From: Brachybacterium aquaticum
GTDB taxonomy: Bacteria > Actinomycetota > Actinomycetes > Actinomycetales > Dermabacteraceae
NCBI RefSeq assembly: GCF_014204755.1
Contig: NZ_JACHLZ010000001.1
Span: 2,294,001 to 2,358,000, forward strand
Length of the DNA: 64,000 bases
Direction: 5' to 3'
Below are positions 46,270 to 54,646 of the stretch, in pieces (positions within the stretch are counted from its first letter, which is position 1; the number at the start of each line of letters is the position of its first letter). The notes beneath the pieces are model-generated. The model saw only the letters and a list, made by a program, of their open reading frames with translations, was not told where the DNA came from and searched no databases. The position numbers were made by a program, and so were the translations under genes.

Positions 46270-47736
46270 GTGGATCCCCAGGCCGACACCCCTGTGACGC
46301 CGGCGCGCCCCGACCCCGAGAAGGGCGCGGCCGACGCGGCTGCCGCAGCTGACACGCGCCGCACCGTGCGCGCCCGCCGCTGGGTCCCGCCCACCCTCGC
46401 CCTGCTCGCCACCGCCGCCTACGGGCTGCTCGGCCACCTCCAGCTGCGCAACCTCGTGGCCGCCTCCTGGGACCTGGGCATCTTCACCCAGCTGCTGCGC
46501 GCCTACGGCGAGCTGCGCGCCCCGATCGTGTCGATCAAGGGCGACGAGGTGAACCTCCTCGGCGACCACTTCCACCCGCTGCTGGCGCTGATCGCCCCGG
46601 TGTGGTGGGTGTGGCCCGACCCCGAGGCGCTGCTGTGGACGCAGGCGGCGCTGTTCGGGCTCTCCGCGATCCCGCTGACGCGACTGGCGATCGACCGGCT
46701 CGGCCCCGGGCTCGGCAGCGTCGCGGGCGCCGCGTACGTGTTCTCCTTCGGGCTGCAGTCCGCGGCGGCCGTGCAGTTCCATGAGATCGCGCTGGCCGTG
46801 CCGCTGCTGGCCCTCGCCCTCACCGCCCTGCTGCGGGACCGGGTGCTCGCCGCGGCGCTGTGGGCGGCGCCGCTGGTGCTGGTCAAGGAGGACCTGGGGC
46901 TGACGGTCGCGGTGCTGGGCCTGGTGATCGCGCTGCGCGGGCGGGAGTACCGCCCGGTCGGCGCCGCACTGGCCGCCTGGGGCGCGGCCTGGTTCGTGGT
47001 GGCGACCTTCGTGATCCTGCCGGCGCTGAACACCGCCGGGCAGTACGACTACACCGACAACCTCGGCTCCCCGCTGGACGTGGTGTGGCCGCCGGTGAAG
47101 TGGCTGACCGTGCTCATGCTGATCGTGCTCGCGGGCGTGATCGGCGCCCGCTCCCCGCTGATCTGGCTGATGCTGCCGACCCTCGCCTGGCGCTTCACCG
47201 GCACGGTCGAGTTCTACTGGGACTGGTACTGGCACTACAACGCGGTGCTCATGCCGATCGCGCTGGCAGCGATGCTCGACGCGCTCGGTGACCGTCGCAC
47301 GGGCCTGGCGACCTCGCTGCTGCGCACGGACGCGCCGCGCCCGGGCCGGACGGTGCGCCGCGCGGCGGTGGCGCTGTCCGCCGCGGTGACGCTGCTGCTC
47401 GGCCCGCAGCTGCCGCTGCTGGACGTGGTACGGCCCTCGAGCTGGGAGCTGACCTGGCGGGCCGAGCCCGCAGAGGGCGCCCTCGAGGCGGTGCCGGACG
47501 GCGCGGTCCTCGCCGCGGACATCACCCTGCTCGCCCAGGCGGTCCCCGACCACGACGTGCAGTGGCTGCACGGCCCGAACCAGCGGGTGCCCGACTGCAT
47601 CCTCTCGGACTGGTACGCCTTCTCCTGGAACGGCATGCCGCCGGCGGATCCTGCGGTCTGGGCCGAGGAGCGCTGGGCCGCGACCTACGAGACGGTGTAC
47701 GACGAGGGCGGGTTCACGGTCGCCTGCCGGCCGTAG
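46270..47736 (+). CDS. DUF2079 polytopic membrane protein
   Basis: 488 residues from GTG 46270. About ten transmembrane segments follow a short soluble N-terminus. Signature segments are WDLGIFTQLLRAYGELRAPI, GDHFHPLLALIAPVWWVWPD and LVKEDLGLTVAVLG, characteristic of DUF2079 proteins that resemble GT-C glycosyltransferases. PTLAWRFTGTVEFYWDWYWH precedes the final helices, and the C-terminal 90 residues are soluble. It may transfer sugars from lipid carriers on the outer face; this is inferred from fold similarity only. Confidence 0.88.
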   Translation: MDPQADTPVTPARPDPEKGAADAAAAADTRRTVRARRWVPPTLALLATAAYGLLGHLQLRNLVAASWDLGIFTQLLRAYGELRAPIVSIKGDEVNLLGDHFHPLLALIAPVWWVWPDPEALLWTQAALFGLSAIPLTRLAIDRLGPGLGSVAGAAYVFSFGLQSAAAVQFHEIALAVPLLALALTALLRDRVLAAALWAAPLVLVKEDLGLTVAVLGLVIALRGREYRPVGAALAAWGAAWFVVATFVILPALNTAGQYDYTDNLGSPLDVVWPPVKWLTVLMLIVLAGVIGARSPLIWLMLPTLAWRFTGTVEFYWDWYWHYNAVLMPIALAAMLDALGDRRTGLATSLLRTDAPRPGRTVRRAAVALSAAVTLLLGPQLPLLDVVRPSSWELTWRAEPAEGALEAVPDGAVLAADITLLAQAVPDHDVQWLHGPNQRVPDCILSDWYAFSWNGMPPADPAVWAEERWAATYETVYDEGGFTVACRP

Positions 47737-47792
47737 CGCGAGCCCCGGGCGCGCAGAGCAGCAACCGTGCCCCTCCGCAGCTGTCGCTGCGC

Positions 47793-48698
47793 TCAGCCGT
47801 CCTGGCCCGAGGCATCGGGAGCGGTCGGCTCCCCCGGCGCGGGGTCCGACGGGCCGGGCTCGCCCGGCGTGGTGGACGGCTCCCCGGAGTCGCCCGGCTC
47901 CGCGGGTGCGCTCGGCGCCGGCGAGCTCGGGCCGGGGTCCGACGGGGCGGGCGTCGACGATCCGTCGCCGCCGCTGCCCGAGCCGCCGCTCCCGGATCCA
48001 CCGCTGCTCGATCCATCGCTGCCGGAGCCACCGCTGTTCGAACCGCCACTGCTCGAACCACCGCTCCCGGACCCGCCGCTGCTCGAACTACCGCTGCCGG
48101 AACCCCCACTGCCGGAACCGCCGCTGCTCGAGCCGCCGGACGAGCCGGAGCCGCCGCGGCCACCGCTTGAGGACCCGGAACCGCTCGACCCGCTGGAGCT
48201 TCCGTTCCCGCCGGTCCCCGAGGAGCTGCCGGAGCCTTCCGCGCCGCTGCGGTCCCCGCTCGGGCTCGTCGCGGGCTCGGAGGTCTCCTCCGCGACCGGC
48301 GCGGTGCTCTCCGAGGCATCCTCGGTCGGCGTGGTCTCCTCGGTGGGTGCGGCCTCCTCGGTCGCCGGGGCCTCCGTCGGCGTGGGCGTCGGGGTCGCCG
48401 AGGGCGACTCCTCGGCCGACGGGGTCGCGGAGGGGGTGACGGCGGGAACGGGCGCGCCACCTCCGTCGGAGGCAGCAGGGGTCTCGGTCTTCGCCGCCGC
48501 GGGCGCGGGGGCCTCGTCGGCCGAGGTCGCGCCGGAGAGCGCGGAGAGCGGACCGATGCCGGCGGCCCCGAGACCGGTCACGCCGGCGACGCCGATCACG
48601 CTGGCCACGGCCAGGCCCCGCAGGAGGTGCTGCGAGGAGCGCAGCGGACGGCTGCTGCGGATCCCCGTGGCGCGCCGCAGCGACCGCTCTTCCTGCAT
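47793..48698 (-). CDS. Ser/Gly-rich low-complexity membrane-anchored protein
   Basis: 301 residues. A basic N-terminus (RRATGIRSSRPLRSSQ) and one hydrophobic segment (LLRGLAVASVIGVAGVTGLG) act as signal anchor. The rest is extracytoplasmic linker: Pro/Thr/Glu-rich to about residue 150, then about 100 residues of almost pure Ser/Gly (GGS and SSGG units), then Pro/Gly/Glu. The DNA shows 9- and 15-base tandem units (CCGCTGCTCGAACCA-like), prone to length change. There is no sorting signal or catalytic domain. Probably a wall-spanning or surface stalk. TACGCT about 40 bases upstream plus GGGGGA before ATG 48698 are possible start signals. Confidence 0.75.
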   Translation of the reverse strand: MQEERSLRRATGIRSSRPLRSSQHLLRGLAVASVIGVAGVTGLGAAGIGPLSALSGATSADEAPAPAAAKTETPAASDGGGAPVPAVTPSATPSAEESPSATPTPTPTEAPATEEAAPTEETTPTEDASESTAPVAEETSEPATSPSGDRSGAEGSGSSSGTGGNGSSSGSSGSGSSSGGRGGSGSSGGSSSGGSGSGGSGSGSSSSGGSGSGGSSSGGSNSGGSGSDGSSSGGSGSGGSGSGGDGSSTPAPSDPGPSSPAPSAPAEPGDSGEPSTTPGEPGPSDPAPGEPTAPDASGQDG

Positions 48699-48780
48699 CG
48701 GATCCCCCTGGTCGGAGCGTGGTGTCGTCAGGAGGAGCGTACGTCCCCGCGGGCCCCTGCGCCCGAGCGTCCGACGCGCA

Positions 48781-50214
48781 TCACACCGGGTCCTCGCGGC
48801 CGGAGCCGTTGCGTCGGCCGCGGTGGGAGCGGGGGTCCACCTGGGCGCGCTCGAGAGTCGCGCGCTCGCGGTCCGCGCGGGCGCTCTCCAGGCGCAGCCG
48901 CCAGGGCGACCAGCGCTCGGCCGCGAGGGCGAGCTGCAGGCCGCGGGAGAGGGCGAGGTCGGTGGCCGAGGCGGGCAGCGCCGCGAGCCGGTCGGCGTGC
49001 GCGGGCAGGTGCTGGGCCATGTCGCAGGCGCTCCACCGGGCGGCGATCTGGAGGATCCGGCTGCGGGTGTCGAGCATCGAGTGCCCGGCCCTGGGGATCT
49101 CCAGCAGCGTGGCGCCGGGGATGCGGGCGGCGAGGTCCCGGGAGATCTCGGGCGGGGAGACGAGGTCGTGCGTGCCGGAGACGACGAGGGTCGGTGCGGT
49201 GATCGCGGGGGCGAGGGCGTGCAGGTCCAGCTGCTCCCCGGCGAAGGGCGGCACGGCGCGCGCCTCCTCCCCGGTGAGGATCAGCGGGTCGAGCGGTCCG
49301 CCATCGGCGTGGCTGCCGGACCCGAGCTCGGTGTGCAGGATCCGCGCCACCAGGTCGTGCTCGATCACGAAGGGGGTGGACTGGAGCCAGCCCTGGTTCA
49401 GGACCTGGCGCACGCTGGTCCAGGTGAGGTCGCCGCGGCCGACGGCCAGCAGGTCCACGAGGTCGCGGACCGCGTCGGGGCCGCCGTGCTCGTGGACGGC
49501 GAGGACCACGGGCCCCGCGCGGGAGACGTCCACCCGGCCCTCCTCGGCGAGGCGGCGCAGCACCTTCGCAGTCGAGGAGGTGGTCGGCTCCGTACCGTCC
49601 CAGTACAGCTCCCGCAGTCGGCGCTGTGCGATCTGCTCGTCGACCGAGGAGCTAAGCGGCGAGTCCAGCACGAGGGAGTGCACCCGCTCGGGGTGCAGCA
49701 CGGCGACGGCCTGGGCGATGTAGGCGCCGTAGCCGGTGCCCACGAGCGCCGCCCGCTCGGCGCCTGCATGGTCTAGCACCGCGAGCACGTCGCCGATGAC
49801 CTCGCGCAGGGTCATGGCGCGGGCGGGGAGGTCCCTCCCGGTCGTGTCCAGGCGCGAGAAGCCCACCCCGCGGTGCTCCATCATGAGCACGTCCACGCCG
49901 CGCGCGGCGAGGCTGCGGCGCAGCACGTCGTAGGGCAGCACGGAGGCGCGGGCGGGCCCGTCGGGCAGGATCAGCACCGGCACCTCGGGCTTCGCCGCCG
50001 GGACCGGCACGGCGCCCCTGGGCACCTTCGCGCGGCGGGGTCGGCGGGGCGTGGCCCGGGCGTAGCGCAGCGGGAACAGCTCGGGGCCGTCGGCGGAGAC
50101 CTCACGGTACACCGTCATCAGGTCGTTGCGGATCTGCAGCAGCTCGTCCTGGGTGGCGCGCTCGATGATCTCCGCCGGACGCGCCCAGGGCGCGAGCCGT
50201 CCGGCCGGGCTCAT
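48781..50214 (-). CDS. Alpha/beta hydrolase-fold protein lacking the nucleophile Ser
   Basis: 477 residues from ATG 50214, overlapping the S9 peptidase stop as ATGA. It follows the tripeptidyl/proline-aminopeptidase-like pattern: VPVLILPDGPARASVL, DVLMMEHRGVGFSRLDTTGR with the oxyanion-type HRG, a cap of about 150 residues, then VVSGTHDLVSPPEIS (Asp 350) and IPRAGHSMLDT (His 378). At the nucleophile elbow, usually GxSxG, the sequence is VGTGYGAY, so Gly 161 (codon GGC) occupies the Ser position. It may be an inactive homologue or use another residue. Coupled downstream of an oligopeptidase gene. Confidence 0.85.
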   Translation of the reverse strand: MSPAGRLAPWARPAEIIERATQDELLQIRNDLMTVYREVSADGPELFPLRYARATPRRPRRAKVPRGAVPVPAAKPEVPVLILPDGPARASVLPYDVLRRSLAARGVDVLMMEHRGVGFSRLDTTGRDLPARAMTLREVIGDVLAVLDHAGAERAALVGTGYGAYIAQAVAVLHPERVHSLVLDSPLSSSVDEQIAQRRLRELYWDGTEPTTSSTAKVLRRLAEEGRVDVSRAGPVVLAVHEHGGPDAVRDLVDLLAVGRGDLTWTSVRQVLNQGWLQSTPFVIEHDLVARILHTELGSGSHADGGPLDPLILTGEEARAVPPFAGEQLDLHALAPAITAPTLVVSGTHDLVSPPEISRDLAARIPGATLLEIPRAGHSMLDTRSRILQIAARWSACDMAQHLPAHADRLAALPASATDLALSRGLQLALAAERWSPWRLRLESARADRERATLERAQVDPRSHRGRRNGSGREDPV

Positions 50215-52547
50215 GCCTCGCCCTCCCCCGCGTCCGCCCCGTCGGCCCGACCCTCGTCGGCCCCGTCGGCCCCGTCGGCCCCATCGGCCCCATCCTCGAC
50301 GGCCGACGAGCCGATGGTGTCCCACAGGAACGTGTACAGCAGTGCGTTCATGCGGGCGGCCTGCTCGTTGGTGGCGGCGCCGCCGTGGCCGCCCTCGATG
50401 TTCTCCCAGTAGCGCACGTCAGCGCCGAGGGACTCCAGGGCCGCGGTGAACTTGCGGGCGTGGCCGGGGTGGACGCGGTCGTCGCGGGTGGAGGTGAGCA
50501 CGAAGGTGGGCGGGTAGTCCTGCGCCGTCTCCTCGGCGAGCAGGTGGTACGGGCTGAAGGTGCGCACGAACTCCCAGTCCTCGCCGTCGGGGTCGCCGTA
50601 CTCGGCCATCCACGAGGCGCCCGCCAGGAGGTGGCTGTAGCGCTTCATGTCCAGCAGCGGCACCTGGATGATCACCGCGCCGAACAGCTCCGGGTACTGG
50701 GTGAGCATGTTGCCGGTGAGGAGCCCGCCGTTGGAGCCGCCGCGCACGGCGAGGTGCGCGCGGTCGGTGACCCCGCGCTCGACGAGGTCCTTCGCGACCG
50801 AGGAGAAGTCCTCGTAGGCGCGGTGGCGGTTCTCCTTCAGCGCCGCCTGATGCCAGGCCGGGCCGTACTCGCCGCCGCCGCGGATGTTGGCGAGCACGTA
50901 GGTGCCGCCCCGCTCGAGCCAGGCCTTCCCGATCGCGCCGAGATAGGACGGGGTCAGCGAGATCTCGAAGCCGCCGTAGCCGTAGAGCAGGGTGGGGCGG
51001 GGCGCGGCGGGCCCGTCGGCCGCACGATCGTGCTCGCCGGACCTCTCCCCCGCCCCCTCACCCGCGCTCTCCCCCACCGGCTCCGTCTGGGATATCTCGA
51101 AGTAGGGGATGCGGGTGCCGTCGTCGCTGGTCGCGAAGTGCTGGGTGACCTCGAGCCCCTCGGCATCGAAGCGCGCGGGGGCGGCCTTGACCACCTCGAG
51201 GTCCCCGGCCTCGCCGCCGGCCGCGACCTCGGAGAGGTCCCCGAGAAGGAGGGTGGTCGGCTCGATGAAGCCGGTGACGGTCACCCACACCTCGTCGCTC
51301 TCCTCGGCGTCCACCGCGGCGACGCCGATCGAGCCGGTGAGCTCGGGGTACAGCTCTCGGCTGACCCACTGGCCCTGCTCGTCGCGGGTGTGCACCTCGA
51401 GGCGGTGCACGACGTCCTCGAGGATCGTGAGCACCACGGCCGTGCGGGTGATGGTCATGCCCGCGAGCGACGTGCTCGCCGTGGGCTCGAAGAGCATGTG
51501 GAGGTCCGGCTCGCCGTCCAGGAAGCGGGCGAAGTCGCCGACCACGAGGGAGCCCGCCGGGTAGGTCGACTCCCCCACCTCCCAGTCGCTGCGGGGGCTG
51601 AAGATACCCAGGTCCCGGTGGGCGTTGGCCTCGAGGTCGCGCGGCACGTCCACGGCGGTGAGGAGCGGCGGGTCCTCGGAGCGGTCGACCACATGGATCG
51701 TGTTGTCGTAGAAGGCGTGGGCCTCGATGACCCAGTCCCGCTCCCAGCCGGGGGTGGAGTCGTGGGCGGCGAACACGGCCATGTCCGACTCGGCGACCTC
51801 GTGGACCAGCTGCGCCTCGGACATCGGCGTGCCGCGGTGCCAGATCCGCGCCTGGCGGGCGTAGCCGGAGCTGGTCATGGTGCCCTCGCCGAAGTCGGTG
51901 GAGACCCACACGGTGTCGCGGTCGATCCAGCCGAGCGAGCCCTTCGCCTCGGGGCGCACGAAGCCTCCGTCCTCCGCGGGGACGAAGGAGAGGGTCTCGA
52001 GGTCGAACTCGCGGGTGACGTCCGCGTCCGAGCCGCCGTGGGAGAGGTCGATCAGGGCGTGGCGGTACGGCTCCCCGTCGGCCGCGCCGGCCGGGCGCAG
52101 CAGGCGCGCGCCGTGCCACACCCAGTCCTCGCCCTCGGCCTCGTTCAGCGCGTCGACGTCCAGCAGGATCTCCCACTCGGGCTCGTCGGTGCGGTAGGAG
52201 GCGAGGGTGGTGCGGCGCCACAGCCCGCGCTCGTGCTCGGCGTCGGTCCAGAAGTTGTAGAGGAACTCGCCGCGCTTGGTGACGCCGGGGATGCGGTCCT
52301 TGGCGTCGAGGATCTCGCGGATCTCGCGCTGCAGGGTCTCGGCGAGCGGGGCATCGGTGCCCGCGGCGTCGGCGCCCGCGGGATCGGTGACGGCGTCGAG
52401 CTCGGCCTCGGCGCGGGCGTTGCGCGCGCGGACCCAGTCCAGCTGCTCCTCGCCGGTGACCTCCTCGAGCCACAGGTGGGGATCAGTGCTGCCGTCGGGG
52501 GCAGGCAGCTGCGGGCCGGAAATGCTGGTCGCGGGGGTGCTGGTCAT
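50211..52547 (-). CDS. Prolyl oligopeptidase-family serine peptidase (S9A)
   Basis: 778 residues from ATG 52547, overlapping the upstream stop as ATGA. The N-terminal part opens DPHLWLEEVTGEEQLDWVRA, and a beta-propeller spans about residues 75-440. The C-terminal hydrolase domain has GYGGFEISLTPSYLGAIGKA, NIRGGGEYGPAWHQAALKEN, the nucleophile Ser 605 in AVRGGSNGGLLTGNML, Asp 689 in STRDDRVHPGHARKF and His 721 in EGGHGG. No signal peptide, so it is probably cytoplasmic and cleaves short peptides. Its C-terminal tail is an Ala-Asp-Gly repeat encoded by a 9-base tandem array. Confidence 0.93.
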   Translation of the reverse strand: MTSTPATSISGPQLPAPDGSTDPHLWLEEVTGEEQLDWVRARNARAEAELDAVTDPAGADAAGTDAPLAETLQREIREILDAKDRIPGVTKRGEFLYNFWTDAEHERGLWRRTTLASYRTDEPEWEILLDVDALNEAEGEDWVWHGARLLRPAGAADGEPYRHALIDLSHGGSDADVTREFDLETLSFVPAEDGGFVRPEAKGSLGWIDRDTVWVSTDFGEGTMTSSGYARQARIWHRGTPMSEAQLVHEVAESDMAVFAAHDSTPGWERDWVIEAHAFYDNTIHVVDRSEDPPLLTAVDVPRDLEANAHRDLGIFSPRSDWEVGESTYPAGSLVVGDFARFLDGEPDLHMLFEPTASTSLAGMTITRTAVVLTILEDVVHRLEVHTRDEQGQWVSRELYPELTGSIGVAAVDAEESDEVWVTVTGFIEPTTLLLGDLSEVAAGGEAGDLEVVKAAPARFDAEGLEVTQHFATSDDGTRIPYFEISQTEPVGESAGEGAGERSGEHDRAADGPAAPRPTLLYGYGGFEISLTPSYLGAIGKAWLERGGTYVLANIRGGGEYGPAWHQAALKENRHRAYEDFSSVAKDLVERGVTDRAHLAVRGGSNGGLLTGNMLTQYPELFGAVIIQVPLLDMKRYSHLLAGASWMAEYGDPDGEDWEFVRTFSPYHLLAEETAQDYPPTFVLTSTRDDRVHPGHARKFTAALESLGADVRYWENIEGGHGGAATNEQAARMNALLYTFLWDTIGSSAVEDGADGADGADGADEGRADGADAGEGEA
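50256..50291. repeat. Nine-base tandem repeat in the S9 peptidase tail
   Basis: Four units, three GTCGGCCCC and one ATCGGCCCC, encode Gly-Ala-Asp repeats on the minus strand. Such an array can change length by slippage without shifting the frame. Confidence 0.8.
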
Positions 52548-53131
52548 CGGGCGTCGTCCTTCTGCGCCTGCTGCGCGAGGTGGTCGGTGTAGTCGGCGAG
52601 GACGCGCTTCCACGCGGCCTTCCAGGCGTCGCGGCCGTCGGCCGTCTCGATGCCCTTGTGCTCGATCCCGAGGGTGCTGCGGCCCTCGTCCTTGGCGGTG
52701 ATGTTCACCGAGAGGCGGGTGCCGTCGGTCGTCGCGGCGCGCCAGTAGCGCCACTTCGCGGTGTCGGTGAGGGTCGGCTCCTCGAGCCCGATCTCCTCGC
52801 GGCGCGCGGGGGTCATGAACGCGTCCCAGCTGTCGCGCACGGCGTCGGGGTCGCCCGACAGGGTGCGGGAGGCCGAGGCGGAGAAGTCCCCCTCGCAGCT
52901 CTGGCCCACCACGCGCCGGCCGATGATCTGCTCGTAGGCGACGGTGACGCCCTGCGCCCACCAGCCCTCCACGTCCCAGCGCTCGGAGAGCATCCGTGCG
53001 ATCGCGGTGTGGTCGAGATCGGGGGCCCCGGCCTCGTCCAGCCGGGAGGTCCACCCGGCCAGGGCGGTGCCGGTGCCCTTCTCGATCCGGGCGGCGTGGG
53101 GATGCTCCGACGGGGAGATCGCGTGGGTCAT
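52544..53131 (-). CDS. Hypothetical protein (DUF4287/SRPBCC-like)
   Basis: 195 residues. The N-terminal part (RIEKGTGTALAGWTSRLDEA, IARMLSERWDVEGWWAQGVT) resembles DUF4287 domains, and the C-terminal part (DTAKWRYWRAATTDGTRLSV, then STLGIEHKGIETADGRDAWK) looks like an SRPBCC/AHSA1-type ligand-binding fold. No catalytic residues can be assigned. First gene of a three-gene coupled operon with the S9 peptidase and the alpha/beta hydrolase. TAGGGT lies 7 bases before ATG 53131, and there is no ribosome binding site. Confidence 0.8.
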   Translation of the reverse strand: MTHAISPSEHPHAARIEKGTGTALAGWTSRLDEAGAPDLDHTAIARMLSERWDVEGWWAQGVTVAYEQIIGRRVVGQSCEGDFSASASRTLSGDPDAVRDSWDAFMTPARREEIGLEEPTLTDTAKWRYWRAATTDGTRLSVNITAKDEGRSTLGIEHKGIETADGRDAWKAAWKRVLADYTDHLAQQAQKDDAR

Positions 53132-53138
53132 GGGGGCA

Positions 53139-53144
53139 ACCCTA
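53139..53144 (-). promoter_or_regulatory. -10 box of the 53131 operon, leaderless
   Basis: TAGGGT on the minus strand, 7 bases ahead of ATG 53131. Confidence 0.5.
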
Positions 53145-53208
53145 ACGGTCCCGGCGTGGCCCAGGTCTCGCTCGGCACTCGGGGGCGCGTGCGTGGAACA
53201 CTGGCGGC

Positions 53209-54426
53209 ATGCGACGACGTCACCTGCTCGCCCTCGCCCCCGCGGCCGCCCTGGCCGCCTGCTCCGCCGACGGGACGGGAGACGGACCGGACGGTCCGTC
53301 CGCCTCGGACGGCGGGTCGAGCGACGGCGGCGCCAGCAGCGGCGCGGGCACGCCGACGGGCGAGGCCACCACCACCCCGGAGACCACCCCGCCGCCCACC
53401 GCGGCAGAGATGCTGCTCGAGGACCTCACCCCGCGCGAGATCGCCGGACAGCTGGTGCTGGTGGGCATCCAGGCCGGCTCCGAGATCCCGCCCGAGGTGA
53501 TCACCGAGGACCACGCAGGAGGGATCTTCCTGCTGCAGGTGTGGGAGAGCGCGGAGGAGGTGGACCGCACGGTCGCCGACGCCGCCGCGATGTCCCGCCC
53601 CGACCTGCCGCCGCTGGTGGCCGTGGACCAGGAGGGCGGGCAGGTGCGGATGCTCCGCGGGGACGCCGCGCGCCGCACCGCCTCGGCGGAGGAGCTCGGC
53701 GCCGAGGGGCTCGAGGCCGTCGCCGCCGCCTACACGAGCATCGGCGAGGACCTCGCCGCGCGCGGCATCCAGGTCGCACTCTCCCCCGTCGCCGACGTCG
53801 TCGACCCCGACCTCGGCAATGCCAATGAGCCCGTGGGTACGCTCGACCGCGGCTTCGGCACCGACCCCGAGGCCGTCGGCGACTGCGTCGCCGCCGCCGT
53901 GGAGGCGCTCGGCGAGCAGGGCATCGGCGCGACGCTGAAGCACTTCCCGGGCCTGGGGCGCGTGGAGCAGAACACCGACTTCTCCGCCGAGGGGATCGAG
54001 GACGACATCACCGGCCCCGACGACCCCTTCCTCGGCGCCTTCCGCGCCGGGATCGAAGCCGGCGCGCAGCTGGTGATGATGTCCTCTGCGATCTACCCGC
54101 GGATCGAGCCGGAGGTGCCCGCGATGTTCTCCGCCGCCGCGGTGCAGGACCTGCTGCGCGGGTCGCTCGGCTTCGAGGGGCTCGTGGTCACCGACGACAT
54201 CGGCGCCGCGAAGGCCGTGCAGGACGTCCCGGTCGCCGAGCGCGCCACCCGCCTGCTGGCCGCCGGCGGCGACGCGGTCCTCACCGCCGACCCCTCCCTC
54301 ATCGCACAGCTCGTCGACGCGATCGAGGAGTGGGCGGCCGCATCCCCCGAGCAGGAGCAGCGGGTGCGGGAGTCCGCCGGGCGGATGCTCGCGCTGAAGG
54401 AGCAGCTGGGGCTGCTGGAGGGATGA
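53209..54426 (+). CDS. GH3 beta-N-acetylhexosaminidase-like lipoprotein
   Basis: 405 residues. A lipoprotein signal with lipobox LAAC (Cys 18) is followed by a Gly/Ser/Thr/Asp linker of about 45 residues. The GH3 N-domain has PPLVAVDQEGGQVRMLRG, the substrate-binding KHFPGLGRVEQNTDFS, and VVTDDIGAAKAV, the aspartate nucleophile segment (usually SDDL/M). NagZ-type enzymes remove GlcNAc from muropeptides during wall recycling; the outside, lipid-anchored location fits Gram-positive versions. AACACT 6 bases before ATG 53209 may be a weak leaderless box. Confidence 0.93.
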   Translation: MRRRHLLALAPAAALAACSADGTGDGPDGPSASDGGSSDGGASSGAGTPTGEATTTPETTPPPTAAEMLLEDLTPREIAGQLVLVGIQAGSEIPPEVITEDHAGGIFLLQVWESAEEVDRTVADAAAMSRPDLPPLVAVDQEGGQVRMLRGDAARRTASAEELGAEGLEAVAAAYTSIGEDLAARGIQVALSPVADVVDPDLGNANEPVGTLDRGFGTDPEAVGDCVAAAVEALGEQGIGATLKHFPGLGRVEQNTDFSAEGIEDDITGPDDPFLGAFRAGIEAGAQLVMMSSAIYPRIEPEVPAMFSAAAVQDLLRGSLGFEGLVVTDDIGAAKAVQDVPVAERATRLLAAGGDAVLTADPSLIAQLVDAIEEWAAASPEQEQRVRESAGRMLALKEQLGLLEG

Positions 54427-54482
54427 GCGGGGCCGCGGGTCAGGCTCCGCCTGTCGCTCAGGCTCCGCCCGCTCAGTCCTTG

Positions 54483-54646
54483 CCCGATCGACTGCGCTCC
54501 TCCCGGCTCGTCCCTCGCCAGTTCGTCGCTCAGGCTCCGCCCGATCGACTGCGCTCCTCCCGGCTCGTCCCTCGCCAGTTCGTCGCTCAGGCTCCGCACG
54601 ATCGACTGCGCTCCTCCCGGCTCGTCCCTCGCCAGTTCGTCGCTCA
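54483..54646. repeat. 57-bp tandem repeat, about 2.9 copies
   Basis: Copies begin at 54483, 54540 and 54597 and are nearly identical; the third runs 50 bases, into the thiD stop. Partial matches (GTCGCTCAGGCTCCGCC) occur just before, at 54442-54471. The unit length is a multiple of three, and on the minus strand it can be read as a 19-residue repeat with DELARDEPGGAQSI, but outside the thiD frame and without start signals. It fills the gap between convergent nagZ-like and thiD genes and resembles dispersed intergenic repeats of actinobacteria. Confidence 0.85.

Noticed and set aside
47950-48240. Regularly spaced short repeats suggesting a CRISPR-like array
   Set aside because: Units are 9-15 bases, in frame and imperfect, encoding Ser/Gly; there are no spacers of constant length.
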